Assembly (NCBI RefSeq): GCF_001078705.1
Contig: NZ_CDMW01000001.1
Location: forward strand, 625,106 to 689,105
Length of the DNA stretch: 64,000 nucleotides
Direction of reading: 5' to 3'
Origin: Streptococcus sanguinis
Lineage (GTDB): Bacteria; Bacillota; Bacilli; Lactobacillales; Streptococcaceae
Shown here: positions 47,455 through 55,982 of the stretch, piece after piece
Layout of the letters: every line of letters begins with the position of its first letter
Numbering within the stretch: the first letter of the stretch is position 1
The notes under the pieces: model-generated
What the model was told of the DNA's origin: nothing
The model's database searches: none
Seen by the model: the letters and a program-made list of their open reading frames with translations, nothing else
Made by a program: the position numbers and the translations under genes

Positions 47455-47835
47455 ATGGCAAAAACGATTCATACAGATAAAGCACCAGCAGCGATTGGAC
47501 CTTATGTTCAAGGAAAAATTGTCGGCAATCTCTTGTTTGCGAGCGGGCAGATTCCCCTGTCTCCTGAAACTGGAGAAATCGTTGGGACGACTATTGAAGA
47601 GCAGACCCAGCAGGTGCTGAAAAATGTTTCAGCCATTTTGGAAGCCGCTGGAACAGACTTTGATCATGTAGTCAAGGCTACATGTTTCTTGAGCGATATC
47701 AATGATTTTGTGGCCTTTAATGAGGTATACAAAACAGCCTTTACAGAAGCATTTCCAGCTCGTTCGGCAGTAGAAGTGGCTCGCCTGCCTAAAGATGTGA
47801 AAATTGAGATTGAGGTTATTGCCGAGATTCTCTAA
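47455..47835 (+). CDS. ridA: RidA/YjgF-family enamine/imine deaminase
   Basis: 126 residues from the ATG at 47455 (MAKTIHTDKAPAAIGPY), with TAGGAGAA upstream; a GTG nine bases earlier is in frame but less likely. The family signature is ARSAVEVARLP (PARSAVEVARLPKD). Known role: hydrolyses reactive 2-aminoacrylate and related imines. Soluble trimer. Monocistronic or read into the rapZ cluster, 54 bases downstream. Confidence 0.92.
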   Translation: MAKTIHTDKAPAAIGPYVQGKIVGNLLFASGQIPLSPETGEIVGTTIEEQTQQVLKNVSAILEAAGTDFDHVVKATCFLSDINDFVAFNEVYKTAFTEAFPARSAVEVARLPKDVKIEIEVIAEIL

Positions 47836-47889
47836 AAAGTGCTGGAGAAAACAGCTTTTTGACGGATTCTATCTGATGAAAGGATTATT

Positions 47890-48780
47890 ATGTCTGAGAA
47901 GAAAATTCAGCTTGTCATTGTGACTGGAATGAGCGGGGCGGGGAAAACCGTAGCCATCCAGTCTTTTGAAGACTTAGGTTATTTTACCATTGATAATATG
48001 CCGCCCACTCTGGTGCCGAAGTTCTTGCAGCTGGTCGAAGGGACCACTGACAATGATAAATTGGCTCTGGTTGTCGATATGCGCAGCCGTTCCTTCTTTT
48101 TGCAAATCCAGAATGTTTTGGATGATTTAGAGCAAAATGAGAATATAGATTTCAAGATTCTTTTCCTAGATGCGGCGGATAAGGAGTTAGTAGCTCGTTA
48201 CAAGGAAACGCGTCGCAGCCATCCGCTGGCAGCTGATGGACGGATTTTAGATGGGATTAAACTGGAGCGCGAACTCTTAGCACCTCTGAAAAATCTTAGT
48301 CAGAATGTTGTGGACACAACAGATTTGACACCACGGGAGCTCAGAAAGACCATCTCTGAGCAATTTTCAAATCAGGATGAGATGCACAGTTTCCGCATTG
48401 AGGTCATGAGTTTTGGTTTCAAATACGGTCTGCCTTTGGATGCAGACTTGGTCTTTGATGTGCGCTTTCTGCCTAATCCCTACTATAAACCTGAGCTGCG
48501 CAATCAAACTGGCTTGGACAAGGATGTCTTTGATTATGTCATGAACCATGCCGAGTCAGAAGAATTTTACCAGCATCTGCTGGGCTTGATTGAGCCAATC
48601 TTGCCGGGCTATCAGAAGGAAGGAAAGTCCATCCTGACCATTGCTGTGGGCTGTACGGGTGGTCAACACCGCAGTGTAGCCTTTGCTCAGCGCTTAGCTG
48701 ATGATTTGGCTAAAAATTGGCCGGTCAATGCTAGTCACCGCGACAAAAACCGTCGGAAAGAAACGGTGAACCGCTCATGA
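47890..48780 (+). CDS. rapZ: RapZ/YvcJ nucleotide-binding protein
   Basis: 296 residues with Walker [11 protein letters not shown] at the N-terminus and the C-terminal signature [13 protein letters not shown]. Known: in E. coli RapZ directs RNase E to GlmZ; in Bacillus YvcJ hydrolyses GTP and affects competence; the firmicute role is less clear. Overlaps yvcK by ATGA, part of the conserved rapZ-yvcK-whiA cluster. Confidence 0.94.
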   Translation: MSEKKIQLVIVTGMSGAGKTVAIQSFEDLGYFTIDNMPPTLVPKFLQLVEGTTDNDKLALVVDMRSRSFFLQIQNVLDDLEQNENIDFKILFLDAADKELVARYKETRRSHPLAADGRILDGIKLERELLAPLKNLSQNVVDTTDLTPRELRKTISEQFSNQDEMHSFRIEVMSFGFKYGLPLDADLVFDVRFLPNPYYKPELRNQTGLDKDVFDYVMNHAESEEFYQHLLGLIEPILPGYQKEGKSILTIAVGCTGGQHRSVAFAQRLADDLAKNWPVNASHRDKNRRKETVNRS

Positions 48781-49754
48781 GAAAGCCACGAATTACAGTC
48801 ATCGGCGGTGGGACAGGAATTTCAGTTATTTTAGACAGCCTGCGTAAAAAGGACGTAGAGATTACAGCTATTGTCACAGTAGCAGATGATGGCGGCAGTT
48901 CTGGTGAGCTGCGGAAAAACATTCAGCAACTGACTCCGCCGGGTGATTTGAGGAATGTCTTAGTAGCCATGTCTGACATGCCAAAGTTTTATGAGAAGGT
49001 CTTCCAGTATCGCTTTGCGGAAGGAGACGGCGTGCTAGCGGGGCATCCCTTGGGCAATCTGATTATTGCAGGTATCTCTGAAATGCAGGGTTCAACCTAT
49101 AATGCCATGCAGCTTTTGACCAAGTTCTTCCATACGACAGGTAAAATCTATCCTTCAAGCGACACTCCTCTAACTCTACATGCTGTGTTTACAGATGGGA
49201 CGGAAGTTGTCGGTGAAAGCAATCTGACCAGCAAGAGCGGGATGATCGAGCGGGTTTATGTGACCAATACCTATGATGACAAGAAGCCTGCTGCCAGTAA
49301 AAAGGTGGTCGAGAGCATCTTAGAAAGCGATATGGTGGTTCTGGGACCAGGTTCACTATTTACCTCTATCTTGCCTAATCTCGTTATTGAGGAAATTGGC
49401 CAAGCTCTTCTAGACACCAAGGCTGAAGTGGCCTATGTCTGCAATATCATGACCCAACGCGGTGAAACAGAGCATTTTTCAGACAGCGACCACGTCCAAG
49501 TTCTGCACCGTCATTTGGGCAGGAAGTTTGTAGATACAGTCTTGGTCAATATCGAACCTGTCCCTCATGAGTACATGGACAGCAACCAGTTTGACGAATA
49601 TCTGGTACAGGTGGAACATGATTTTCAAGGGTTACAAGAGCAGGTTCCACGCGTCATTTCTTCGAATTTTCTGCGTTTGGAAAATGGCGGAGCTTTCCAT
49701 GATGGCGAGCTGGTTGTTGACGAATTGATGCAGATTATACAGGTACGAAAATGA
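48777..49754 (+). CDS. yvcK: YvcK/CofD-family protein (gluconeogenesis factor)
   Basis: 325 residues with the nucleotide-sugar-binding start [15 protein letters not shown] and [14 protein letters not shown]. Known role in Bacillus and Listeria: binds UDP-sugars and supports growth and wall synthesis on gluconeogenic carbon. Coupled to whiA by an ATGA overlap. Confidence 0.93.
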   Translation: MRKPRITVIGGGTGISVILDSLRKKDVEITAIVTVADDGGSSGELRKNIQQLTPPGDLRNVLVAMSDMPKFYEKVFQYRFAEGDGVLAGHPLGNLIIAGISEMQGSTYNAMQLLTKFFHTTGKIYPSSDTPLTLHAVFTDGTEVVGESNLTSKSGMIERVYVTNTYDDKKPAASKKVVESILESDMVVLGPGSLFTSILPNLVIEEIGQALLDTKAEVAYVCNIMTQRGETEHFSDSDHVQVLHRHLGRKFVDTVLVNIEPVPHEYMDSNQFDEYLVQVEHDFQGLQEQVPRVISSNFLRLENGGAFHDGELVVDELMQIIQVRK

Positions 49755-50662
49755 GCTTTACAGTAAAAGTAAAAGAAGAACTGTTAAGTCTGGCAAGCAG
49801 AGATAAAAATGAGCTGTCAGCCATGATAAAGATGTCTGGTAGTCTGGGCTTGGCCAGCAGTGGTTTGACCTTGTCTGTCACAACAGAAAATGCCAAGATT
49901 GCTCGCCATCTCTATGAGTTACTGTCGGACCTTTATCAGGTCAAGTCAGAAATCCGCCACCATCAGAAGACCAATCTGCGCAAGAATCGCGTTTATACAG
50001 TATTTCTAGATCAGAAAGTGGAAGAAATCCTTTCTGATTTGCACTTGGCTGACTCCTTTTTTGGTATCGAGGCAGGGATTGATCAGGCCATTTTGTCAGA
50101 AGACGAAGCCAGTCGGGCCTACCTCCGGGGAGCCTTTCTCTCAAATGGCAGCATGCGGGAGCCAGACTCAGGCAAGTACCAACTGGAAATCTTGTCCGTT
50201 TATCTGGATCATGCTGAGGATTTGGCTGCTTTGATGCGCCGTTTTCTGCTGGATGCCAAGACCATCGAGCGCAAGAAGGGGGCTGTTACTTATCTGCAGC
50301 GGGCTGAGGATATCATGGATTTTCTCATTGTTATCGGTGCTATGGAAGCCATGGCTGAGTTTGAGTCTCTTAAGCTCATGCGGGAAGCGCGCAATGACCT
50401 CAATCGCGCTAATAATGCGGAGACAGCGAATATCGCTCGTACGGTCACAGCCAGTATGAAAACCATCAACAATATTGCCAAAATCAGCGACAATATTGGC
50501 ATTGAGAGTTTACCTGTAGACCTGCAGGAGGTAGCCCAGCTTCGTATCCAGCATCCGGACTACTCCATCCAGCAGCTAGCTGATAGTCTGAGCCGACCAC
50601 TGACTAAGAGCGGTGTCAATCATCGCTTGAGAAAAATCAATAAAATCGCAGATGAATTATAA
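49751..50662 (+). CDS. whiA: WhiA-family DNA-binding protein
   Basis: 303 residues: an N-terminal LAGLIDADG-like domain ([12 protein letters not shown]) without nuclease residues and a C-terminal helix-turn-helix ([25 protein letters not shown]). Known: sporulation regulator in Streptomyces, cell-division and chromosome factor in Bacillus. Last gene of the cluster. Confidence 0.94.
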   Translation: MSFTVKVKEELLSLASRDKNELSAMIKMSGSLGLASSGLTLSVTTENAKIARHLYELLSDLYQVKSEIRHHQKTNLRKNRVYTVFLDQKVEEILSDLHLADSFFGIEAGIDQAILSEDEASRAYLRGAFLSNGSMREPDSGKYQLEILSVYLDHAEDLAALMRRFLLDAKTIERKKGAVTYLQRAEDIMDFLIVIGAMEAMAEFESLKLMREARNDLNRANNAETANIARTVTASMKTINNIAKISDNIGIESLPVDLQEVAQLRIQHPDYSIQQLADSLSRPLTKSGVNHRLRKINKIADEL

Positions 50663-50663
50663 A

Positions 50664-50697
50664 AGCTGCTGAGCTCGAGCTCGGCAGCTGTTTTTTT
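50664..50697 (+). terminator. whiA terminator
   Basis: AGCTGC...GCAGCT around a self-complementary GAGCTCGAGCTC core, then seven T. Confidence 0.85.
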
Positions 50698-51664
50698 ATA
50701 GGCTTGTAGAATGTTTGGGTTGGACTTTTTGCTCAGGATAGATATGGTTAATGGCATTGTTGACAGCAGTAGGCGCCTCACCTAGCCCAGTCGCAATCAA
50801 GTCAATCTTTCCCTCGTAGCTACAGCAGTCTCCAGCTGCATAGATACCTGGCACGGAAGTTTCTTGCTTGCTATTGACCAAAATCTTGTGACGGTTGAGC
50901 TCCAATCCCCAATCTTTGAGATTGCCAACAGAGGATTTAAAGCCATAGTTGACAAAGAGATGATCCAGCGGCAGAAGCTGACTTTCCTCTCCCTTGACTT
51001 GGCTGATTTCCAAGTGGGTTATCTTGCCGTTTTCGCCGTTCAATCGACTGGGTACAAATGGTGTCTTAATCTCAACACTAGAAGTCTTGAGTTCTTCCAC
51101 ACTATGCTCCAAAGCCCGGAAGTTGTCCCGACGATGAACCAGACTGGTTTCTGCAATCTTTTCAAAAGCTAGCGCCCAGTCAACAGCCGAGTCACCGCCG
51201 CCCAGAACAACAACCTTTTTGCCAGCGTACTGGCTGATGTTTGAAACGTGATAGTGGAGGTTACTGAAAGATTCAGCATCGTCTAACTCCAAAGCTCTCG
51301 GTTTGAAGGCACCGCCTCCCATGGCGATGATAATGGTTTTGGTCTGATGCAGCCCTTTAGAAGTCGTAATAGTGAAGCCAGTATCAGATTTGACGATATC
51401 CAGCACTGTTTCATTGAGGCAAATCTCTGTCTGGAATGTTTCCAGCTGCTCAATCAGACGCTGTGTCAGTTCTTCGCCACTTAGATTGGTAAAGCCCGGT
51501 ACATCCAGAATCTTCTTCTCTGGATAGAGGATGGCCGGCTGACCACCCAGCTGAGGCAGGGAATCAATGATTTTAACCTTGGCTTGGCGCAGATGAGCAT
51601 AAAAAGCTGCGAATAGGCCAACCGGACCGCCGCCGACAATCGTAATATCATACAGTTCAGACAT
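50696..51664 (-). CDS. Ferredoxin/flavodoxin-NADP reductase type 2
   Basis: 322 residues from the ATG at 51664 (MSELYDITIVGGG), with GAGGAAG upstream; a TTG four codons earlier is in frame. It has the FAD-binding GGGPVGLFAAFYAH and NADPH-binding VVLGGGDSAVDWAL motifs of the thioredoxin-reductase fold but no CxxC redox pair, which marks the YumC-type reductase. Known role: reduces ferredoxin or flavodoxin with NADPH. An extended -10 lies at 51710-51718 on this strand. Confidence 0.92.
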   Translation of the reverse strand: MSELYDITIVGGGPVGLFAAFYAHLRQAKVKIIDSLPQLGGQPAILYPEKKILDVPGFTNLSGEELTQRLIEQLETFQTEICLNETVLDIVKSDTGFTITTSKGLHQTKTIIIAMGGGAFKPRALELDDAESFSNLHYHVSNISQYAGKKVVVLGGGDSAVDWALAFEKIAETSLVHRRDNFRALEHSVEELKTSSVEIKTPFVPSRLNGENGKITHLEISQVKGEESQLLPLDHLFVNYGFKSSVGNLKDWGLELNRHKILVNSKQETSVPGIYAAGDCCSYEGKIDLIATGLGEAPTAVNNAINHIYPEQKVQPKHSTSL

Positions 51665-51751
51665 AATCTTCCTCAATCTTTTTAAAATAAACTAGCATTA
51701 TTGTACCACAAAAAGGGGTTGAAATGTAAGCAAATGTTTTGAAGCCATCTT

Positions 51752-51775
51752 AAAAGCCCCATCAGGGGCTTAAAA
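51752..51775 (-). terminator. Terminator of the RclA/Har-like gene
   Basis: AAGCCCC/GGGGCTT stem with a short loop, followed on the minus strand by TTTT. Confidence 0.75.
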
Positions 51776-53092
51776 TTAGATAGCAAATAAATCATTGAGA
51801 TTTTCAGCCAACGTTGGGTGGGTGAAGATTTGCTTGCTCAAGTAGGTGTAAGGAATCTTATTATCCATGGCTACAGTCAAGATATTGATAATTTCCTGAG
51901 CCCCTGCTGAGAAGATTGTTGCTCCGACGATTTCCTTGGTTTCAGTGTTGACAACGGCCTTAAAGGCACCTCGTAAGTCAGCATTGACATGTCCACGAGG
52001 CATTGCTGCGACTGGAATCTCCTTCACTGCAATCGGCAGTCCTTGCTCTTTGGCTTCCTTTTCAGTCAATCCGATTTGAGCCAAAGGCGGTGTGATGAAC
52101 ATGCTGGTAGGAACATTTTTACGGTCTTCCAGTGTGTAGCTGCCATCGCCAGCCAGATAGCTATAAAGGATACGGAAATCATCCAGTGAGATATAAGTAA
52201 ACTGCAGACCGCCATTGACATCGCCCGCTGCAAATACACCAGGTACAGATGTTTCCAAGTGCTTATCGACCTTGATAGCTCCGCGCTCTGTCAGCTCGAT
52301 ATCTGTATTTTCCAACTGCAGTGGCTCAACATTCGGCTTGCGGCCAGTAGCATAGAGCAGGGCGTCAAAACGGAATTCTCCATCCTCAGTTACAACGACA
52401 ACTTCAGCACCATCATTTTTAATCTGCTTGGTTTGTACACTTTGCAGGAGCTGGATTCCGTCTTCTTCCATGTATTGCTTAGCTAGAGCGGCGATAGAAG
52501 GCTCTACTCGAGGGAGAAAGACAGGAGCAGCATCCAGCACAGTCACCTGACTGCCCATTTTATTGTAAAGTCCAGCGAATTCTAAGCCGATGTTACCGCC
52601 ACCCAGAACTCCTAATCGTCTAGGAAGTTCTTTCAGATTTTGGATGCCAGTTGAGTCATAGACATACTCGGTTTCAGTCAGTCCAGAAATTGGCAGGACA
52701 TTGGAAACGGCACCGGTATTGATAACAATAGTTTCAGCCGTCAATTCCTCTTTCTCATCGCCAGCTGTGATTTCGATGACTTTGTTTGAAAGGAAATGAG
52801 CTTCCGCATCAATGATGTCGACACCAGCGCCACTGATTGCTGCGTAGTTCTTCCCGTTGAGACGGCTGGTTACAGCATTCTTCTCAGCCATGACTTGGTC
52901 GAAAGCCAGGCCTTTTTCAGCAGCGACAAGCAGGGTTTTGGTTGGGATGCAGGCGATATTAATGCAGGTTCCCCCGTACATAGCCTTGCTTCGCTCAATC
53001 AAAGCAACTTTTTTTCCTTGGGCCGCCATTTTGGCTGCCAATGTTTTACCGGCCTTACCAAAGCCGATGACAATTAAATCATAGGTTAACAT
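51776..53092 (-). CDS. Flavoprotein disulfide reductase of the RclA/Har type
   Basis: 438 residues with FAD motif VIGFGKAGKTLA, the redox-active pair in GGTCINIACIPTKT (CxxxxC), NAD(P) motif LGVLGGGNIGLEFAGLY, FAD motif VFAAGDVNGG and a C-terminal dimerisation domain ending FTHPTLAENLND. The shape is that of the RclA family; the pneumococcal member Har reduces hypothiocyanous acid, the oxidant made by lactoperoxidase in saliva. I infer this role from the CINIACIP motif and the oral niche. AATGGAGG precedes the ATG; the promoter is at 53117-53125. Confidence 0.85.
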   Translation of the reverse strand: MLTYDLIVIGFGKAGKTLAAKMAAQGKKVALIERSKAMYGGTCINIACIPTKTLLVAAEKGLAFDQVMAEKNAVTSRLNGKNYAAISGAGVDIIDAEAHFLSNKVIEITAGDEKEELTAETIVINTGAVSNVLPISGLTETEYVYDSTGIQNLKELPRRLGVLGGGNIGLEFAGLYNKMGSQVTVLDAAPVFLPRVEPSIAALAKQYMEEDGIQLLQSVQTKQIKNDGAEVVVVTEDGEFRFDALLYATGRKPNVEPLQLENTDIELTERGAIKVDKHLETSVPGVFAAGDVNGGLQFTYISLDDFRILYSYLAGDGSYTLEDRKNVPTSMFITPPLAQIGLTEKEAKEQGLPIAVKEIPVAAMPRGHVNADLRGAFKAVVNTETKEIVGATIFSAGAQEIINILTVAMDNKIPYTYLSKQIFTHPTLAENLNDLFAI

Positions 53093-53116
53093 AAACTACC
53101 TCCATTTTTCAAAAAG

Positions 53117-53125
53117 ATTGTATCA
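53117..53125 (-). promoter_or_regulatory. Extended -10 promoter of the RclA/Har-like gene
   Basis: TGATACAAT on the minus strand, about 25 bases before the start codon. Confidence 0.55.
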
Positions 53126-53244
53126 CATCTAGTCAGAAATTGCTTATTTCTGCTACGCTTTTTTTCTTCAGTATTTTTAGTCACACTTTTTATACAAACT
53201 GTCCATTTTTTTGAGCAAGATTTTCGCAGTTCCAGTCAGTTTGT

Positions 53245-53253
53245 GTTATACTG
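53245..53253 (+). promoter_or_regulatory. Extended -10 promoter of the DUF1304 gene
   Basis: TGTTATACT, about 30 bases before the ATG. Confidence 0.5.
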
Positions 53254-53282
53254 ATTTTCATTATTTATTTTAGGAGAGCGAA

Positions 53283-53639
53283 ATGTCTATTATTACACTG
53301 ACTTTGGCAAGCTTGGTTGCCTTGGAATTTTTCTATATCCTCTACCTGGAGACCATCGCTACGACTTCTGCAGCTACAGCTCGGGTTTTCGGCATTTCGC
53401 AAGAGGAGTTGGAGCGGCAGTCGGTCAATACACTTTTCAAAAACCAAGGAGTTTACAACGGGCTGATAGCTGTTTTGATCTTGATTGCGGCCTTTGTGCA
53501 GCCTAGTCCGGTTTGGCTGGGAATTTTTATGGTTTATATCATCTTGGTGGCAGCTTACGGTGCAGTAACCAGTGACCCCAAAATCCTGTTCAAGCAGGGA
53601 GGGCTGGCTATGCTGACCCTGCTTAGTTTATTTTTCTAA
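53283..53639 (+). CDS. DUF1304 membrane protein
   Basis: 118 residues with four hydrophobic segments and the family pattern LVALEFFYILYLET, VYNGLIA and AAYGAVTSDPKI. Function unknown for the family. TAGGAGAG precedes the ATG. Its own promoter; the next gene has a separate regulated promoter. Confidence 0.88.
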   Translation: MSIITLTLASLVALEFFYILYLETIATTSAATARVFGISQEELERQSVNTLFKNQGVYNGLIAVLILIAAFVQPSPVWLGIFMVYIILVAAYGAVTSDPKILFKQGGLAMLTLLSLFF

Positions 53640-53684
53640 ATAGGGTGAGGAAAATTGATTTCCCACTCTTTTTTTATATAATGA

Positions 53685-53713
53685 TTGACTTTTTTGTTAG
53701 ACAAGTGTAGAAT
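53685..53713 (+). promoter_or_regulatory. Promoter and operator of the BlaI-type gene
   Basis: TTGACT (53685-53690), 17 bp, TAGAAT (53708-53713). GACAAGTGTA (53700-53709), one base off TACANNTGTA, overlaps spacer and -10, so repressor binding would block polymerase. Confidence 0.78.
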
Positions 53714-53754
53714 AAAAGTAGAAATAGCATTAATTTAGAAAGTGCGTGGGAACG

Positions 53755-54132
53755 ATGAAAAGATCTATTAAACGTTTGCCAGACGGGGAATTTACTATTT
53801 TAAAGGTAATTTGGCAGCTGCCTACCCCGACGACCTCTGCCCGTATCATGGAAAAGCTGGGACCAGACAATCACTGGAAGCCCCAGACTTTGCTGACAGT
53901 CTTGGCTCGCTTGACTGAAAAGGGCTTTTTAGAAAGTGTCCGTAAGGGGCGTGAAAGGCAGTATACAGCCTTGATCTCAGAAGATGAGTATCTGGAAGTT
54001 GAGGCTTCGGATTTCTTGAAGCGTCACAGCGGCCGTTCTATGGGCGGGTTTGTCAAAACACTCTTTTCTTCTAACTCCTTTTCGGAAAATGAATTGGATG
54101 AGCTGCGCAGTCTGCTCAATCAAGCAAAGTAG
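53755..54132 (+). CDS. BlaI/MecI/CopY-family repressor
   Basis: 125 residues from the ATG at 53755 (MKRSIKRLPDGEFTIL); a GTG three codons upstream is possible. The N-terminal winged helix carries the family pattern LPDGEFTILKVIWQLPTPTT, TLLTVLARLTEKGFL and GRERQYTALIS. The C-terminal dimerisation part is where BlaR1-type proteases cut family members. No Cys-rich CopY tail (CxCxxxxCxC) is present, so copper sensing is unlikely. Followed after 15 bases by the BlaR1-like gene. Predicted to repress itself and the VTC operon through TACANNTGTA sites. Confidence 0.9.
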   Translation: MKRSIKRLPDGEFTILKVIWQLPTPTTSARIMEKLGPDNHWKPQTLLTVLARLTEKGFLESVRKGRERQYTALISEDEYLEVEASDFLKRHSGRSMGGFVKTLFSSNSFSENELDELRSLLNQAK

Positions 54133-54147
54133 AATGGGGGGATAAAG

Positions 54148-55605
54148 ATGAAACAATTCATTCTTTCTTTCCTGCTGACCAGTCTTTCGACATCTATTTT
54201 GGTTCTTTTGTTAAGCTTGCTCTTTACGGCTTTTAAGACCAAGATTTCGGTCAGAGTGAAGTACTTTATTTGGTTTTTGATATTGCTGAGTTTTCTGTTT
54301 CCATTCCGTCCTCAGTTCGGCTCAGGCCTGATTCGGCTGAATACAGGATCGGTAGTTCAGACAGCAGTGACTGCCACCCAGACAGGTGGAACGCAGGGTG
54401 CCTCTCCAGCAGTTGAAAAAGCTGCCCAACCAAATCTGTGGGAGGCTTTTCTGGGCCTACCTTGGTTTGAAATTCTCTTTGCCATCTGGCTGATTGGCTT
54501 TGTCTTTAGTGTAGGAAGATACGCTTATTCTTATATTCGCTTCAGAAAGATGCTGAAGCGCTGGGGCACGGAGTTTCAGGACGAAGAAGCGATGGCTCAG
54601 CTGCGGGCTGTTCAGCAGGAGATGGGAGTTAAGGGCCAGATTCGTCTGCTCCACTATCCTATGTCCCAAAGTCCTATGCTGCTAGGTTTCAGAGATATTT
54701 TAATCGTGCTGCCAGAACTTGACTACACAGAAGAAGAGCTGCAGCTGATTTTCAAGCATGAGCTGACCCACTATAAGCATCGCGATGTTTTAATCAATCT
54801 TTTGGGGATTTTTGCCAAGAGTCTGCACTGGTTTAATCCGGTTGTCCGCTTTGCCTGCCGTGAAACCCAGGAAGCAGGAGAAATGTACTGTGACTACGAT
54901 GTTCTGAGCTGTAGAGATACAGAGTATCGGACTTTCTACGGTGAAACGATTTTGACCATGATAGACCGCAGTAAGAAGACCCCAATTGCTCTGACGACCT
55001 GCTTTTACTCTGACAAGTTTAATCTCAAGCGTCGGATTGTCGGTATTATGGATAACCGGCTGCCTAAGAGGTTTCTGTCTGCTGCCTTTGTAGTAGCAGT
55101 TCCTCTCCTTTTGCTCTTGGCTAGCTCGGTCTTTGCCTTAGAAAGCCCAGCCGCTCAACAAAGCCAACCTGTGGCGGGTCAAAAACAGCCCCAAGGACTC
55201 AGTCAGCGTCAGGCTCTAGGAGTGGTCTTGAAAGAACTGTCGCTTTCTGAAAAAGATATTAAAGATTTACAAATTTCGCGTGAGAAAGACACTTATAAGA
55301 TTCTCTTCTCTCACGGGCAAACGGCCCATGAAACCATTGTCAATGCTAAGGATGGAAAACTGGTCAAATCCAAGCAGCATACCATTGTCGAAAAGACGGT
55401 AACAGTCGAAAAAGAAGTCAGTCCATCTTCGTCAGCTGCATCAACTCCAGCTGACAACAGCGCTACTGCAGGCGCAGGGAATACGGGAGCAGCGGGCTCG
55501 ACCGGAGCTAGTACAGCGACAGTCCAGACACCTGCTCAGAACAGTTCCTCTCATACGACAGACACTGATGATCCAGATGATGATGATGACCATGATAACG
55601 ATTAA
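54148..55605 (+). CDS. BlaR1/MecR1-like M56 membrane metalloprotease sensor
   Basis: 485 residues. Membrane helices near residues 5-28, 37-55, 105-125 and 310-330 surround an M56 protease domain with HELTH (204-208) and HWFNPVV. After the last helix the outer part is not a penicillin-binding domain: it has a PepSY-like stretch (residues ~351-408), a Ser/Thr/Ala/Gly-rich linker and an acidic tail (DPDDDDDHDND). Family knowledge: signal on the outer domain activates the protease, which removes the BlaI partner. The signal here is unknown; a cation or peptide ligand would fit the acidic tail. Confidence 0.88.
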   Translation: MKQFILSFLLTSLSTSILVLLLSLLFTAFKTKISVRVKYFIWFLILLSFLFPFRPQFGSGLIRLNTGSVVQTAVTATQTGGTQGASPAVEKAAQPNLWEAFLGLPWFEILFAIWLIGFVFSVGRYAYSYIRFRKMLKRWGTEFQDEEAMAQLRAVQQEMGVKGQIRLLHYPMSQSPMLLGFRDILIVLPELDYTEEELQLIFKHELTHYKHRDVLINLLGIFAKSLHWFNPVVRFACRETQEAGEMYCDYDVLSCRDTEYRTFYGETILTMIDRSKKTPIALTTCFYSDKFNLKRRIVGIMDNRLPKRFLSAAFVVAVPLLLLLASSVFALESPAAQQSQPVAGQKQPQGLSQRQALGVVLKELSLSEKDIKDLQISREKDTYKILFSHGQTAHETIVNAKDGKLVKSKQHTIVEKTVTVEKEVSPSSSAASTPADNSATAGAGNTGAAGSTGASTATVQTPAQNSSSHTTDTDDPDDDDDHDND

Positions 55606-55612
55606 ATAAAGG

Positions 55613-55658
55613 ATTCTGCCAGTTTAAGTTTCTTAAAAGCTTAGACTGGTAGAATTTT
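55613..55658 (+). terminator. Terminator of the repressor-protease operon
   Basis: ATTCTGCCAGT pairs with ACTGGTAGAAT (one G-U), followed by TTTATTATC. Confidence 0.75.
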
Positions 55659-55799
55659 ATTATCTTCTCAAAGGGGGATTTGTCAATCCTCCAAGAGCAG
55701 TTAGTCATCAGTTTGTCTTTTATTTTAGGTCGATTTTGCTTACAGTTTGCATTTCGTCTCCTAATGCTAAAAAAACTGAAAGATTATTTATCTTTTTTC

Positions 55800-55828
55800 T
55801 TGACATTTATAAACGACAAGTGTAGAAT
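55800..55828 (+). promoter_or_regulatory. Promoter and operator of the VTC operon
   Basis: TTGACA (55800-55805), 17 bp, TAGAAT (55823-55828), with GACAAGTGTA at 55815-55824. Spacing and operator position are the same as at the repressor gene promoter. Confidence 0.8.
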
Positions 55829-55840
55829 ATAATTATAAAC

Positions 55841-55850
55841 TACATTTGTA
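55841..55850 (+). promoter_or_regulatory. TACANNTGTA operator, leader copy 1
   Basis: TACATTTGTA, perfect match to the CopY-family box, just downstream of the predicted start of transcription; followed by GAAT. Confidence 0.7.
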
Positions 55851-55918
55851 GAATGTTTTTGAAAAATACTGCTTGGAAAGGAGAAGAAAGCAAAGCTTAT
55901 CCAGACGCTTGTAGGTGC

Positions 55919-55932
55919 AGAGCGGAAGCTCT
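55919..55932 (+). other. GGAA-loop hairpin in the VTC leader
   Basis: AGAGC-GGAA-GCTCT, followed by ATTTCTTTT. A GNRA-type tetraloop hairpin, possibly a weak attenuator in the ~150-nt leader. Confidence 0.5.
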
Positions 55933-55953
55933 ATTTCTTTTAAAAACAAAAAC

Positions 55954-55963
55954 TACATTTGTA
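55954..55963 (+). promoter_or_regulatory. TACANNTGTA operator, leader copy 2
   Basis: A second TACATTTGTA with the same flanks (AAACTACATTTGTAGAAT is shared by both leader copies), ending 5 bp before the AAAGGAG of the VTC gene. Confidence 0.7.
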
Positions 55964-55982
55964 GAATTAAAGGAGAATCCAA

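Noticed and set aside
53755-54132. Copper repressor CopY
   Set aside because: The operator is similar, but the C-terminal CxCxxxxCxC metal motif is absent and no copper ATPase gene follows.
53755-55605. Beta-lactam resistance regulators BlaI/BlaR1 in the strict sense
   Set aside because: The sensor lacks a penicillin-binding domain and no beta-lactamase or PBP2a gene is nearby.
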